From Pseudomonadales bacterium (GTDB taxonomy: Bacteria > Pseudomonadota > Gammaproteobacteria > Pseudomonadales > UBA7239): a DNA stretch of 64,000 bases. Both the position numbers and the translations under genes were made by a program. Within the stretch, counting starts at the first letter, position 1. Each line of letters starts with the position of its first letter. The notes beneath the pieces were generated by a model that saw only the letters and a program-made list of their open reading frames with translations, made no database searches and had not been told where the DNA came from. Positions 17,769 to 27,185 of this stretch are shown here, piece by piece. The DNA is taken from NCBI GenBank assembly GCA_028280345.1, contig JANQLY010000009.1, positions 1 to 64,000 of the forward strand, written 5' to 3'.

Positions 17769-18689
17769 ATGGAAGCAATTATAGTCATCGTCGGTTTTCT
17801 GGGAGCAGGAAAAACGACACTGCTGAAGCGTTTGGTGTCTGGCTATATTGATGCGGGCTGGAATCCTTTTGTGATTCTAAATGATTATGAAAATGCTTAT
17901 TTGGATGCACAGCAACTGGATAGCCGAATCGAGCCGAAGGGATTAAAGCCGCTTAATGGCAGTTGTATCTGTTGCAGCGGTATTGCTGAGTTAAGGGATT
18001 ATGTTAATAGAATCCCTGAACGAGAAAACGGTATTACGTTGATTGAGGCCAATGGAACAACAGATGCCTGTGAGCTAATGGAGTTCCTGGGTGTTGGGAT
18101 TGATAAACGCTTTCTACCGCCGATTCAGGTGTCCGTTGTCGATGTTAAAAACTGGCGGCAGCGAGGTGAGCATAACGAGCTGGAGGAAAATCAGGTGCAG
18201 GTCTCTTCTTTAATTGTTCTGTCTCATGTTGAGAAGGTTTCTGAAACCCGAGTGGCGTTGGTCACTCAGGACCTTAAAGAGTTAAACCCGACCGCCAGAA
18301 TTGTCACAATGGATGAGCTTGATATCTTTGCCCTTCCTGAATTATCCCCGTCCGAAAACAGTAGTACGGCAGAATTTGATCACCACAAGGCCCACTGGGC
18401 TTCTTGCTCAATCGATCTGCCAGATTTTCCAGATGTTGCTTGTATTGATGATGTTTGTACTGCATTGCCTGAATCAATTCTTCGCGTTAAGGGGTTTACC
18501 AATGTTGTTGGGCAAAAGTCTGCTACCTATTTCGAGCGCCGTCCCGATGGTGAAGTACATATAAGACCGTTCAACGGCTCAAGTATGACAGGCCCCAAGC
18601 TTTTAACCGTTGGGCCCGGTAGTGCCCCGGAGTTGCTCGTCGCAGTGGTAGCTGAAAGTCTCGCATCTGCAGAGATGCGTGAGAGTTGA
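17769..18689 (+). CDS. Second COG0523 (CobW-like) protein with divergent GTPase motifs
   Basis: 306 aa from ATG 17769; a longer frame from 17697 overlaps the maf gene and lacks a signal. Seen: Walker [10 protein letters not shown] (residues 9-17) and the CxCC metal site GSCICCSG. Other G motifs differ: where COG0523 proteins have ESTG it has EANGTTD, and the NKxD position reads SHVEK. The C-terminal half (residues 190-300) has the beta-rich CobW_C pattern with ILRVKGF. It is therefore a distant subgroup, shorter than ZigA (401 aa), perhaps with altered nucleotide choice. As the last gene of the cluster, it may be a dedicated chaperone for one of the island's metalloenzymes; this is inference. 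Confidence 0.83.
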   Translation: MEAIIVIVGFLGAGKTTLLKRLVSGYIDAGWNPFVILNDYENAYLDAQQLDSRIEPKGLKPLNGSCICCSGIAELRDYVNRIPERENGITLIEANGTTDACELMEFLGVGIDKRFLPPIQVSVVDVKNWRQRGEHNELEENQVQVSSLIVLSHVEKVSETRVALVTQDLKELNPTARIVTMDELDIFALPELSPSENSSTAEFDHHKAHWASCSIDLPDFPDVACIDDVCTALPESILRVKGFTNVVGQKSATYFERRPDGEVHIRPFNGSSMTGPKLLTVGPGSAPELLVAVVAESLASAEMRES

Positions 18690-19004
18690 TTATTGTTGGA
18701 TATATTATGTAAGCGACATAGGGTATACCTGTAGTGTTATGGTGGCTACTATAACGTTTTAGCATTTTGATCATATCTAATGATGTCTGCATACCCGTCT
18801 GGTGTATTATCGGGGCTATAGTAGAGTTTATGCGTCATGGCATTCAAAATGAGCAGGAATTATTAATTCACTTCCCATATAATATTGCCGCTTAATGAGG
18901 GGTGTTTTGGATGCCCTTTACAAAGGTGGCGGCCTTGATCAGAAAAATGGGCTGTAACCGCTCTGAAAAGCACCGAAACCGGTAAGTTCTGAAGCAAATA
19001 TACT
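18690..19004. other. Intergenic region between the zinc island and kefFC
   Basis: 315 bases without a gene. Only short, unconvincing dyads are visible (for example CCTTT-AC-AAAGG near 18919 and a weak GTTAT...ATAAC around 18737-18756). No clear terminator with a T-run was found after the last island gene, so some read-through into kefF cannot be excluded. Confidence 0.4.
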
Positions 19005-19610
19005 ATGCCCAAAAAGATTTTAATCCTCTATGCACATCCTGCGCAGGATCAGTCTGAAGTTAATGTACAGATGTTTGCAAAGGCACTGAATATTGAGCAT
19101 GTCACTTGCGTTGATTTGTATGCCGAGTACCCCCAGCATGATATTAACGTTGAACTTGAGCAAGAGAGACTCAGGCAGCATGATGTCGTTATCTTTTTGT
19201 TTCCTTTGTACTGGTATTCGACACCAGCCATTTTGAAAGACTGGATGGACCTGGTACTGGAATACAACTTTGCTTATGGTAAACAAGGCAAGGTACTCGA
19301 AGGCAAGGTGCTATTGCCGGTTATTAGCGCCGGTGGTGCAGAAGTCGCTTATCAGGAAGATGGCTATAATCATTTCAGTATTCGCGAATTATTGCGTCCT
19401 CTTGAACAAACGGCCAATTTTTGTTTTATGCAATTCATTGCGCCTTTTATTTTATTTGGAGCCAGAACGGCAGTGGAGGAAGGGCGCCTGTCTGATCATC
19501 TGAGGCGGTGGCATACTTTGTTGCAAGCCTTGATTGATGATCGGGTCAATATTGATAAAGCCAAAGACCTGGAGCACCTCTCGGTGGATTTTGAGGGGAT
19601 ACTGCAATGA
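19005..19610 (+). CDS. kefF: KefF, ancillary quinone oxidoreductase of the Kef potassium efflux system
   Basis: 201 aa flavodoxin-fold NAD(P)H:quinone reductase. Seen: N-terminal KILILYAHPAQDQSEVN (FMN phosphate region), FPLYWYSTPAILKDWMDLVL and the FAYG...LLPVISAGG strand, all typical of the KefF/KefG group. It activates the KefC channel and may detoxify the same electrophiles. It overlaps kefC by ATGA (19607-19610), so the two are co-translated. Length is slightly above the E. coli protein (about 176 aa). Confidence 0.9.
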   Translation: MPKKILILYAHPAQDQSEVNVQMFAKALNIEHVTCVDLYAEYPQHDINVELEQERLRQHDVVIFLFPLYWYSTPAILKDWMDLVLEYNFAYGKQGKVLEGKVLLPVISAGGAEVAYQEDGYNHFSIRELLRPLEQTANFCFMQFIAPFILFGARTAVEEGRLSDHLRRWHTLLQALIDDRVNIDKAKDLEHLSVDFEGILQ

Positions 19611-21511
19611 CCGTCTATTTTATTCAGGCGTTTATCTATTTATGTGCAGCGGTGATCGCAGTGCCGATTGCCAAACGTCTTGGCCTTGGTTCGGTTCTCG
19701 GCTATCTGATTGCGGGTGTGGTGATTGGCCCGGTAACCGGTCTGGTGGGTTCTGAAACCGTCACGATTCAGCACTTTGCCGAATTCGGCGTAGTAATGAT
19801 GTTATTTCTGGTCGGTCTGGAGCTTGAGCCACGCATGTTGTGGGAAATGCGCAACAAGCTGATTGGCCTCGGTGGTCTGCAGGTTGGCTTAAGCACTGCG
19901 TTAATTATGTCGGGTTGCCTGTTGTTGGGGCTGGATTGGCGTATGTCTTTGGCGATAGGCATGCTGTTATCGCTCTCCTCTACGGCGATTGTGTTACAAA
20001 CGTTTCAGGAAAAAGGACTATCCAAATCGGAAGGCGGTAAATCAGCTTTTTCAGTATTGCTGTTTCAGGATATAGCGGTGATCCCCATGCTTGCTTTTAT
20101 TCCTCTGTTGGCGATGCCTGAGCTGGCTGGTAGTGTTGTGGCAGGAGAAGATGATCACCATGGCTCGGTGGATCTGGTTTCCCATTTGCCGGGTTGGTTA
20201 TATGGTCTGGTGGTCTTGGCTTCCATTGCAGTGGTAGTCGTAGGTGGGCGTTTTCTCTGTCGACCGCTATTTCGCTTTATCGCTGAAACTGGCCTGCGGG
20301 AGATGTTTACTGCAACGGCACTCATGCTGGTGATTGGTATTGCAGCGTTAATGAGTCTCGTCGGTTTATCACCGGCGCTTGGGACATTTCTTGCCGGCGT
20401 AGTGCTTGCAAACAGTGAATTTCGCCACGAGCTGGAAACGGATATTGAACCGTTTAAAGGTATCTTGCTTGGCCTGTTTTTTATCACAGTGGGAGCAGGT
20501 ATTAATTTCGGTGTCATTTCCGACAATATGTTGATAGTCGGGGCTGCTGTGGTTGGAATTATGCTGATTAAAGCGGCAGTACTGTTTTCATTAGCGCGAT
20601 TATTTCGTATTACTCGTCATGATGGTTGGTTGTTCACCCTGAGTCTCGCGCAAGCGGGGGAGTTTGGCTTTGTCTTATTAAGTTTTACCGTTCAGAATCA
20701 TGTGGTATCTCAGGAAATCTCCAACATATTGTCGCCAGTGATTGCAATAACGATGTTCCTGACACCATTGTTATTTATCTTGTTTGATAAAGTTGTTTTA
20801 AGGTTTTATGAGCAGTCAGAAGAAGAAAAATCTGTCGATGATATTGCCGATAAGGGAACAGTTATTGTGGCGGGTATTGGTCGCTTTGGGCAGATTATCA
20901 ACCGCCTGTTAATTGCCAATGATATTCCCACTGTGGTGCTTGATTATTCATCGACGGTGATTGATAACGTCAACAAAGTGAATATGAAAACCTGGTATGG
21001 TGATGCGAGCAGGCCTGATCTTTTGCATACAGCAGGGATTGAAGAAGCGAGATTATTGGTAGTTGCAATTGATGACCAGCACCGCGCCGTGGATATGGTA
21101 AAGCACGTCAAGGAATTTCACCCGCATGTCACAGTGTTGGCACGAGCGTTTGATCGGGCACATGGTTATGATCTCTCCAGTGCCGGTGCGGACATGGTGA
21201 TCTCGGAAACTTATTACTCAGCGCTGGAGTTGGGAGGTGAAGCACTTAAAGCTTTGGATGTTCACCCATTTAAAGCCGAACAGATGAAAATGGCTTTTAG
21301 TAAAACGGATCATGAATCTCGGGAAGAGGTTTATCAGGAGTGGTTAAAGGGAGATGGGGATAATCGTTTTACCAGAAGCTGGATCACGCTATTTCTGGAA
21401 ATTGAGCAGCGCCTTGTAGCAGCGATCAAACGTAACCGCATTGAAGGGCATGATCGTTCGGAAAGTGGCTGGACACCGCCGCCGAAAGACTACCTTGATG
21501 AATTTGATTAA
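19607..21511 (+). CDS. kefC: KefC/KefB glutathione-gated potassium/proton antiporter
   Basis: 634 aa inner-membrane protein. About twelve membrane segments fill residues 1-400 (CPA2 fold; GVVMMLFLVGLELEP and GTFLAGVVLANSEFRHELE are family hallmarks), followed by an RCK/TrkA-N domain with the nucleotide motif VAGIGRFGQI (about residue 425) and a cytoplasmic tail. Glutathione adducts of toxic electrophiles open the channel; potassium leaves and cytoplasmic pH falls, which protects the cell. The adjacent kefF is its activator. KefB and KefC cannot be separated safely by eye; the kefF partner favours KefC. Confidence 0.92.
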   Translation: MTVYFIQAFIYLCAAVIAVPIAKRLGLGSVLGYLIAGVVIGPVTGLVGSETVTIQHFAEFGVVMMLFLVGLELEPRMLWEMRNKLIGLGGLQVGLSTALIMSGCLLLGLDWRMSLAIGMLLSLSSTAIVLQTFQEKGLSKSEGGKSAFSVLLFQDIAVIPMLAFIPLLAMPELAGSVVAGEDDHHGSVDLVSHLPGWLYGLVVLASIAVVVVGGRFLCRPLFRFIAETGLREMFTATALMLVIGIAALMSLVGLSPALGTFLAGVVLANSEFRHELETDIEPFKGILLGLFFITVGAGINFGVISDNMLIVGAAVVGIMLIKAAVLFSLARLFRITRHDGWLFTLSLAQAGEFGFVLLSFTVQNHVVSQEISNILSPVIAITMFLTPLLFILFDKVVLRFYEQSEEEKSVDDIADKGTVIVAGIGRFGQIINRLLIANDIPTVVLDYSSTVIDNVNKVNMKTWYGDASRPDLLHTAGIEEARLLVVAIDDQHRAVDMVKHVKEFHPHVTVLARAFDRAHGYDLSSAGADMVISETYYSALELGGEALKALDVHPFKAEQMKMAFSKTDHESREEVYQEWLKGDGDNRFTRSWITLFLEIEQRLVAAIKRNRIEGHDRSESGWTPPPKDYLDEFD

Positions 21512-21618
21512 GTGGCAGGTAGCTAAGGGCTGCTTTACCGGAGCACGTCAGGCATTATGTTAAACCTTGTGGCCCGTAAGGTATTTGGCCAGCGGCCTCA
21601 GCACTTTATAAAAATCAA

Positions 21619-21703
21619 AGACTTACCTGGATAACGTAGAAAGTTTCTATCTGCTGCCATTCTTTATGGTGGCCATCTACTCAAGAGGCACACAGGTAAG
21701 TCT
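21619..21703. repeat. 11-bp perfect inverted repeat, 63-base spacer
   Basis: AGACTTACCTG at 21619-21629 and its exact reverse complement CAGGTAAGTCT at 21693-21703. It lies in the 327-base gap between kefC and the beta-helix gene, where no gene is visible. The spacer contains GGTGGCCATC but no further strong pairing. It could form a long-stem RNA structure, be the remnant of a small mobile repeat, or be chance. Confidence 0.4.
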
Positions 21704-21838
21704 ATACGGAAACCTTCGGTAATTACTGAAAATTAGCATTCTTTTCAGTAACATAAGTCACTTAATTTAAAGCCTGCATAGAAGTCGATGTATCAGATGT
21801 ATCAAAAGAAGCGGGCAATTTCTGAGGGGCTTACACAA

Positions 21839-24800
21839 ATGAGATATTCCTTACTGAGCTTGTTGCTGATGGCTTGCTGTCACCTTCAGGCCGCTACCCT
21901 TTATGTTGACGGTGATGCCGGCGGGACCGGGGACGGCTCCTCATGGGCAAATGCCTACACCAATCTCCAGGATGCACTGGCGGCCGCTCAGGCCAATGAT
22001 GAGTTATGGCTCGCAGAGGGGGTTTATTATCCCGATGTTGGCAGCGGGCAGATTAATAATGATGTCGCGAGTACGTTTGCGTTAAGTGTTGATCTGACAC
22101 TCTATGGTGGCTTTAGTGGCTATGGTGAGCTCGAAGAGACCCTCGCGAGTCAGCGGAATGCGATTAACTACAAAACCATTTTAAGTGGTGATATTGATCA
22201 GGATGATGACACAAATAATAGTGACGGCAATTTTATCGCGGAAACCAGTGATGATATTGCCGGTAATAATGCGGAGCGTGTCGTTTTAGTCAGTGCGATC
22301 ACGGCAACGCTGGATAGTCTCACCATCACGGGAGGAAACTCTGATGGTGATACAGCAAAGGACGGTGGTGGTATTTCCGTTGAGAGCGGGGCAGATGTCA
22401 CACTCAATCATGTTGTGGTAATCGGTAACCGCGCCGGTGATAACGGTGGCGGAGTGAATGCGGCCGGTGTGGGAACCACTCTTACCGTCACCAATAGCAG
22501 CTTTATTGGCAATCGCTCCAACGATAATGGCGGGGGCTTACTGATTGGTCTCGATGCAACAGCCACGATCGACAATGCCACGATTAGTGGTAATAGTGCG
22601 AATCCGAATGGTGGCGGCATCAAGCTCGATAACTCCACAGCCAATGTTACCTTGCGTCATGTCACACTGGTTGAAAACAGTGCGACAAATAACGGCGGGG
22701 GAATCCACACCGGCGGTTCCACCTTTGATCTGCAATATACCTTGATTAGCGGTAATACAGCGAGTAGCGGCAAAAACTGGCTTTGTACGTCAGGGGGTGC
22801 GTTCGTTAATAGTGGCGATAATCTGGTCGGTGACAATGGTTTGCCCCGGGTTAGTGGTTGTAGTTATAGCGATAGCGTTCCAGCCCAGGCTACGAACGAG
22901 CTATATGGTGCGCTAACAGACAGCGGTAGTGCGACTTACTATCACCCGATTAACTATACGAGTGAGGCGTATAACGCCATCGATAGCGCCAATTGTTCAT
23001 TAACACTCAATACCGATCAGATTAACCAGTCGCGGCCAGCGTCTGTTTCTCCGCATTGTGATGTAGGGGCTTATGAAATAGCCGAAACAGATAGCGATGC
23101 CGATGGTGTTATTGATGGAATCGATGCATTTCCAGCAAACAATGCCGCAGCACTGGATGCCGACGCGGATGGTTATCCAGACGAATGGAATGATGGCATC
23201 GGTGAAGACACCTATAACTGCGATCTGGCCTGTCAGACGGGTTCGGGACTGATACTGGATCTTGGCGTGATTTATGTTGATGCGGATGCATCCGGCGCTG
23301 CCGATGGTAGTCATTGGGGTGATGCCTATACCCACTTGCAGGATGCCCTGGCGCTTGCAGCCCCCGGCCATGAAATCTGGATTGCAGCTGGTACCTACTA
23401 TGCCGATGAAGGCAGTAGCCAGACTGATAATGACCCGCTCAGTGTTTTTGCCCTGGTCTCTGATTTGCAAATCTATGGCGGCTTTGCCGGTACTGAAACC
23501 GCTAAATCGGAGCGGGATATCAGAGCCAACAAAACGATTCTCAGTGGTGATATTGATGCGGATAATGGCGGTGCAGATACACTCAATAGTGACGGTTATA
23601 TTGAGGATGAAGCAGATGTTGTTGGCACCAATGCGCGTCGCTTGTTATATGCACAGAATGTAACCAATGTATATGTCGATGGTCTGGCGCTAACCGGGGC
23701 GAAGTATAACTCCACCGGCTTTGCCGGAGCGGGTGTGTATGCCGAAGATAGCCAGTTAACGCTGAATCAGGTCGCGGTTATCGGTAACCGCACCAATGCA
23801 AATGGTGGCGGTATTTTCGGTACCGGTGCAAGTACGTTGATTACGGTTAACCGCTCATTGCTGATGAATAATAAAACCTTTGGTAATAGTCATCATGGGG
23901 CGGGCCTGTTTATCCGCGATGGTGCAGCGGTGATTACCAACAGTACCTTTTATGGCAATGAGGCCGGTGGTTCAGCAGGCCACGGTGGTGCGATTCGTGC
24001 ACGTTATTCGGCAGCGTTGACTCTCGACCATGTCAGCATGATTAATAACAGCGCCACAAATACCAACAGTGATGGGGGTGCGATCTTTTTTGATGGCGTG
24101 CTGACCATTGGTAATAGTCTGGTGTCAGGCAATAGCGCCGAGGATCTTGCAGATTCTATTTACTGCGCTTCGGGTTTTAGTATTGTGGATAATGGCAATA
24201 ACCTGATTGGCAGCAGCAGTGTCAGTGGGCTTGATGGCAATGGCTGTACCATAACAAGCTTTCCGGCCAGTGTGACACCGACAGAATCCGTTGGTCAGAT
24301 TGTAGCCAGCACCGTCGCCAATAACGGTGGTGCAACGGACAGTGTGGCTATCTATAGTACGGGTCCGGCAGGAGATCAGTTTGCCTGTTCAGACACTAAA
24401 GATCAGCGCGGTTTCTCCCGTCCTTATAATACCTTGTGCGATATTGGAGCCTACGAAGTACAGCTCGACACCGATCTCGATGGTTTGGATAACTGGTCAG
24501 ACAGTGATGACGATAATGATGGTGTGCCCGATACTAGCGATGCCTTTGCTTTGAATAATGCCGCAGCGATTGACGCCGATGGTGATGGTTATCCCGACGA
24601 GTGGAATGACGGGGTAGGAGAGGATACCTACAACTGTGATAGCACCTGTCAGAGCAATTCCGGTTTGTTACTTGATTTGGGCGTTGTCTATGTTGATGGT
24701 AATGCGAATGGACTCAATGACGGCAGCTCCTGGCAGAATGCCTATGTCTATTTGCAGGATGCATTGGCTGCAGTGCAGCCTGGCCATGAAATCTGGCTTG

Positions 24801-26953
24801 CAGATGGTGTCTATTATCCGGATGAAGGATCAGCGCCTCCCCTGGAATTTCGCATTAATCATAGTGACCTGGCAATTTATGGCGGCTTCAGTGGTTGTGG
24901 CCTGAGCTGTGGCGACCCTCAGTCAGGTAATGAAGAAACAGCGCTTGACGAAAAAGATGCCAATACCTATGTGGCAGTACTCAGTGGTGATATTGATAAA
25001 AATGATAGCGTTAATGCCAACGGGGTTGTGACAGCTTGGAACCACATTAGTGGAAATAATGCCAGCTTTGGGTTGTGGGTTACTAGTAAAGATAATTTGG
25101 TGCTTTCAGACCTGACCCTTTCAGCTTTTATAACAACCGCGCTCTTTTTCGACGATGTTGATAATACCTACTTTTACAATATTACCATTCGCGGCAATAA
25201 TTCCAATTCGATTTCAGGCTCGGTGATAGATATTCGTAACTCAGAGGTCAGCTTTATAAATGCCTCTATAATCAATAATGCGTATACAGGCATTTCGATT
25301 GACCCTTTAGTAAAGTTTGCTAATACAAATCTGGAAATCAGCAGCAGTGTTATTACAGGCAATTATCATTTGAATAGCCATCCTATTCTGGATATTTCTT
25401 CCCATGAAACGAATATTGTTGATTCTGAATTCTCTAACAATGGGGGGGTGGCGATCTACACCAACTTTACAACGCTTGTTATTGACAGAAGTCGTTTTTT
25501 AAACAATGGGAATGCCGGAGCTATATTTGCAGGGGGAGTTGTTTCAACGAACGGTGATTTGTTGATCAGTCATAGCGAGTTTTCTGGTAACCAGGGTTCT
25601 GTTGCCGGTGCAGTCTATATCTCGGATGGGAGCCAGAAGCAAAGTATGGCAATAAACAATAGTAGTTTTACCATGAATCAGGCAAATACAGGAGGCGGGG
25701 CAATTGCTGTCCAGGCTGTGGATGCGAACAATGTCGATACCGTGGTACTGGAAAATGTCACGGTTCTCGGTAATACAGCGAATCAATACGGCGGTGGATT
25801 GTATGGTGAGCATTTTTCAGGCACCACTCTGTTTGAAATAAAGAATAGCCTGATTCTTGATAATACGGCAACAACATCGGGTAATAATATTTATTGCGAA
25901 AACAGCAATATTGATCTGGTTGATGGCGGCTATAACCTGGTGGGTGCCAGTAGTGCTGATGGTATTGCCGGTGGTTGTAGTAGTGCCGATTTGGACTCCG
26001 GTACCAGTAGCACGCCAACCGAAGCGGTGGCGGCGATTGTTGAAAGTACCTTGCTGGATAACGATGGGCCTACCCGAACCCTGCGCTTGCCGGATACCAG
26101 CCCCGCGGTAGATATCATACCCATCAGCAGCTGCGCGCTAATAACAGATCAACGTGACTATGCGCGGCCATTTAACAGCCTTTGCGATGTTGGCGCATTT
26201 GAATACACCGATCTAATTGGCAATGGAGTTGATGATGGGAGTGATACAGACTCCGATGGCCTTAGTGAAACCGAAGAAGCGGCCGCAGGTACCGATATCA
26301 ATGATAACGACTCGGACGATGACCTGATCCTTGATGGCCTGGAAGTCGATGCCGGCTGGAATCCGCTTTCAAAACACACCGATAGTGATGGCCTGGAAGA
26401 TGGTGTCGAGGATGCCAACCAGAATGGTCTTGTCGATAGTGGAGAAACTGACCCGAATAACGATGATAGCGATAGTGACGGCACCGATGACGGCGCTGAT
26501 GCCTTTGCCCTCAATAATGCAGCGGATACTGATACTGATGGTGATGGCAAGGCCGATGACTGGTTAGGTTCCTGTAATACCTACTGCCAGTTCTCGTCTG
26601 GGCTGGAAAAAGACGAAGACGATGATAACGATGGTTTGTCCGATGATTACGAAAATACCAATGGCCTTGATCCGCTCGTCGTCAATCCGGGTCTGGACTT
26701 TGATAGCGATGGTGATGGCCTTACCGATGATTTTGAAACCAGTCTGGGTACCAATCCAGACCTGGCCGACAGTGATAGCGACGGGGTAGATGACTATATT
26801 GAAATTGCCACCTGGTGTACCGATGCGACCTCGCAGGATACGGATGGCGACGGTATGAATGACAATATGGATGTGGAGCCGGACAGCAATGCTACCTGTA
26901 CGATGCCGTTAAATGGTTTGTATAAAGGGGTTGAGCTCAATCAGGGGCCTTAA
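21839..26953 (+). CDS. Giant exported three-module beta-helix protein with TSP3 calcium repeats
   Basis: 1704 aa from ATG 21839, preceded by GAGGGG nine bases upstream; an earlier ATG at 21788 would spoil the signal peptide. N-terminus MRYSLLSLLLMACCHLQA is a Sec signal. Three homologous modules follow (about residues 20-420, 474-880, 946-1457). Each starts with a block like VDGDAGGTGDGSSWANAY, LQDAL and EGVYYPDEG, passes through NNGGG-type right-handed beta-helix rungs, and ends with CDVGAYE, the pattern of 'choice-of-anchor Q' adhesin-like proteins. Modules are joined by copies of a calcium-type linker with DADGDGYPDEWNDG. The end is thrombospondin type 3 repeats and a tail, CTMPLNGLYKG, shared with the next gene. 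Probably a surface or secreted adhesin or carbohydrate-binding protein. Confidence 0.87.
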   Translation: MRYSLLSLLLMACCHLQAATLYVDGDAGGTGDGSSWANAYTNLQDALAAAQANDELWLAEGVYYPDVGSGQINNDVASTFALSVDLTLYGGFSGYGELEETLASQRNAINYKTILSGDIDQDDDTNNSDGNFIAETSDDIAGNNAERVVLVSAITATLDSLTITGGNSDGDTAKDGGGISVESGADVTLNHVVVIGNRAGDNGGGVNAAGVGTTLTVTNSSFIGNRSNDNGGGLLIGLDATATIDNATISGNSANPNGGGIKLDNSTANVTLRHVTLVENSATNNGGGIHTGGSTFDLQYTLISGNTASSGKNWLCTSGGAFVNSGDNLVGDNGLPRVSGCSYSDSVPAQATNELYGALTDSGSATYYHPINYTSEAYNAIDSANCSLTLNTDQINQSRPASVSPHCDVGAYEIAETDSDADGVIDGIDAFPANNAAALDADADGYPDEWNDGIGEDTYNCDLACQTGSGLILDLGVIYVDADASGAADGSHWGDAYTHLQDALALAAPGHEIWIAAGTYYADEGSSQTDNDPLSVFALVSDLQIYGGFAGTETAKSERDIRANKTILSGDIDADNGGADTLNSDGYIEDEADVVGTNARRLLYAQNVTNVYVDGLALTGAKYNSTGFAGAGVYAEDSQLTLNQVAVIGNRTNANGGGIFGTGASTLITVNRSLLMNNKTFGNSHHGAGLFIRDGAAVITNSTFYGNEAGGSAGHGGAIRARYSAALTLDHVSMINNSATNTNSDGGAIFFDGVLTIGNSLVSGNSAEDLADSIYCASGFSIVDNGNNLIGSSSVSGLDGNGCTITSFPASVTPTESVGQIVASTVANNGGATDSVAIYSTGPAGDQFACSDTKDQRGFSRPYNTLCDIGAYEVQLDTDLDGLDNWSDSDDDNDGVPDTSDAFALNNAAAIDADGDGYPDEWNDGVGEDTYNCDSTCQSNSGLLLDLGVVYVDGNANGLNDGSSWQNAYVYLQDALAAVQPGHEIWLADGVYYPDEGSAPPLEFRINHSDLAIYGGFSGCGLSCGDPQSGNEETALDEKDANTYVAVLSGDIDKNDSVNANGVVTAWNHISGNNASFGLWVTSKDNLVLSDLTLSAFITTALFFDDVDNTYFYNITIRGNNSNSISGSVIDIRNSEVSFINASIINNAYTGISIDPLVKFANTNLEISSSVITGNYHLNSHPILDISSHETNIVDSEFSNNGGVAIYTNFTTLVIDRSRFLNNGNAGAIFAGGVVSTNGDLLISHSEFSGNQGSVAGAVYISDGSQKQSMAINNSSFTMNQANTGGGAIAVQAVDANNVDTVVLENVTVLGNTANQYGGGLYGEHFSGTTLFEIKNSLILDNTATTSGNNIYCENSNIDLVDGGYNLVGASSADGIAGGCSSADLDSGTSSTPTEAVAAIVESTLLDNDGPTRTLRLPDTSPAVDIIPISSCALITDQRDYARPFNSLCDVGAFEYTDLIGNGVDDGSDTDSDGLSETEEAAAGTDINDNDSDDDLILDGLEVDAGWNPLSKHTDSDGLEDGVEDANQNGLVDSGETDPNNDDSDSDGTDDGADAFALNNAADTDTDGDGKADDWLGSCNTYCQFSSGLEKDEDDDNDGLSDDYENTNGLDPLVVNPGLDFDSDGDGLTDDFETSLGTNPDLADSDSDGVDDYIEIATWCTDATSQDTDGDGMNDNMDVEPDSNATCTMPLNGLYKGVELNQGP

Positions 26954-27011
26954 GGGATTTAGAGATAGCCTATAAATAGGTATTGCCTGTAAGGTTAATG
27001 TCGATCCGTTT

Positions 27012-27035
27012 GGCCTGAGGCGTGGTTTTCGGGCC
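27012..27035 (+). terminator. Possible hairpin terminator after the beta-helix gene
   Basis: GGCCTGA (27012-27018) can pair with TCGGGCC (27029-27035), one G-U pair, with a ten-base loop. It is followed by TTGTTAAAG, a poor T-run, so termination would be weak. Confidence 0.3.
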
Positions 27036-27185
27036 TTGTTAAAGATGGTGTAAATAACCAGGGGTTTTCCGAAGTGAAAAGGTTTTCTGGTAGCCCCATT
27101 AATCTTGAAAATTAGGGTAGCATTCAGCGTTGCTGCTCAGTAAATCTTCAACAAAATTCAGTCAATAGGAAAAAGGAGTATTGGA

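Noticed and set aside
9171..18689. Genomic island brought in by a mobile element
   Set aside because: No integrase, transposase, tRNA gene or direct repeats at either end; base use looks like that of the neighbours by eye.
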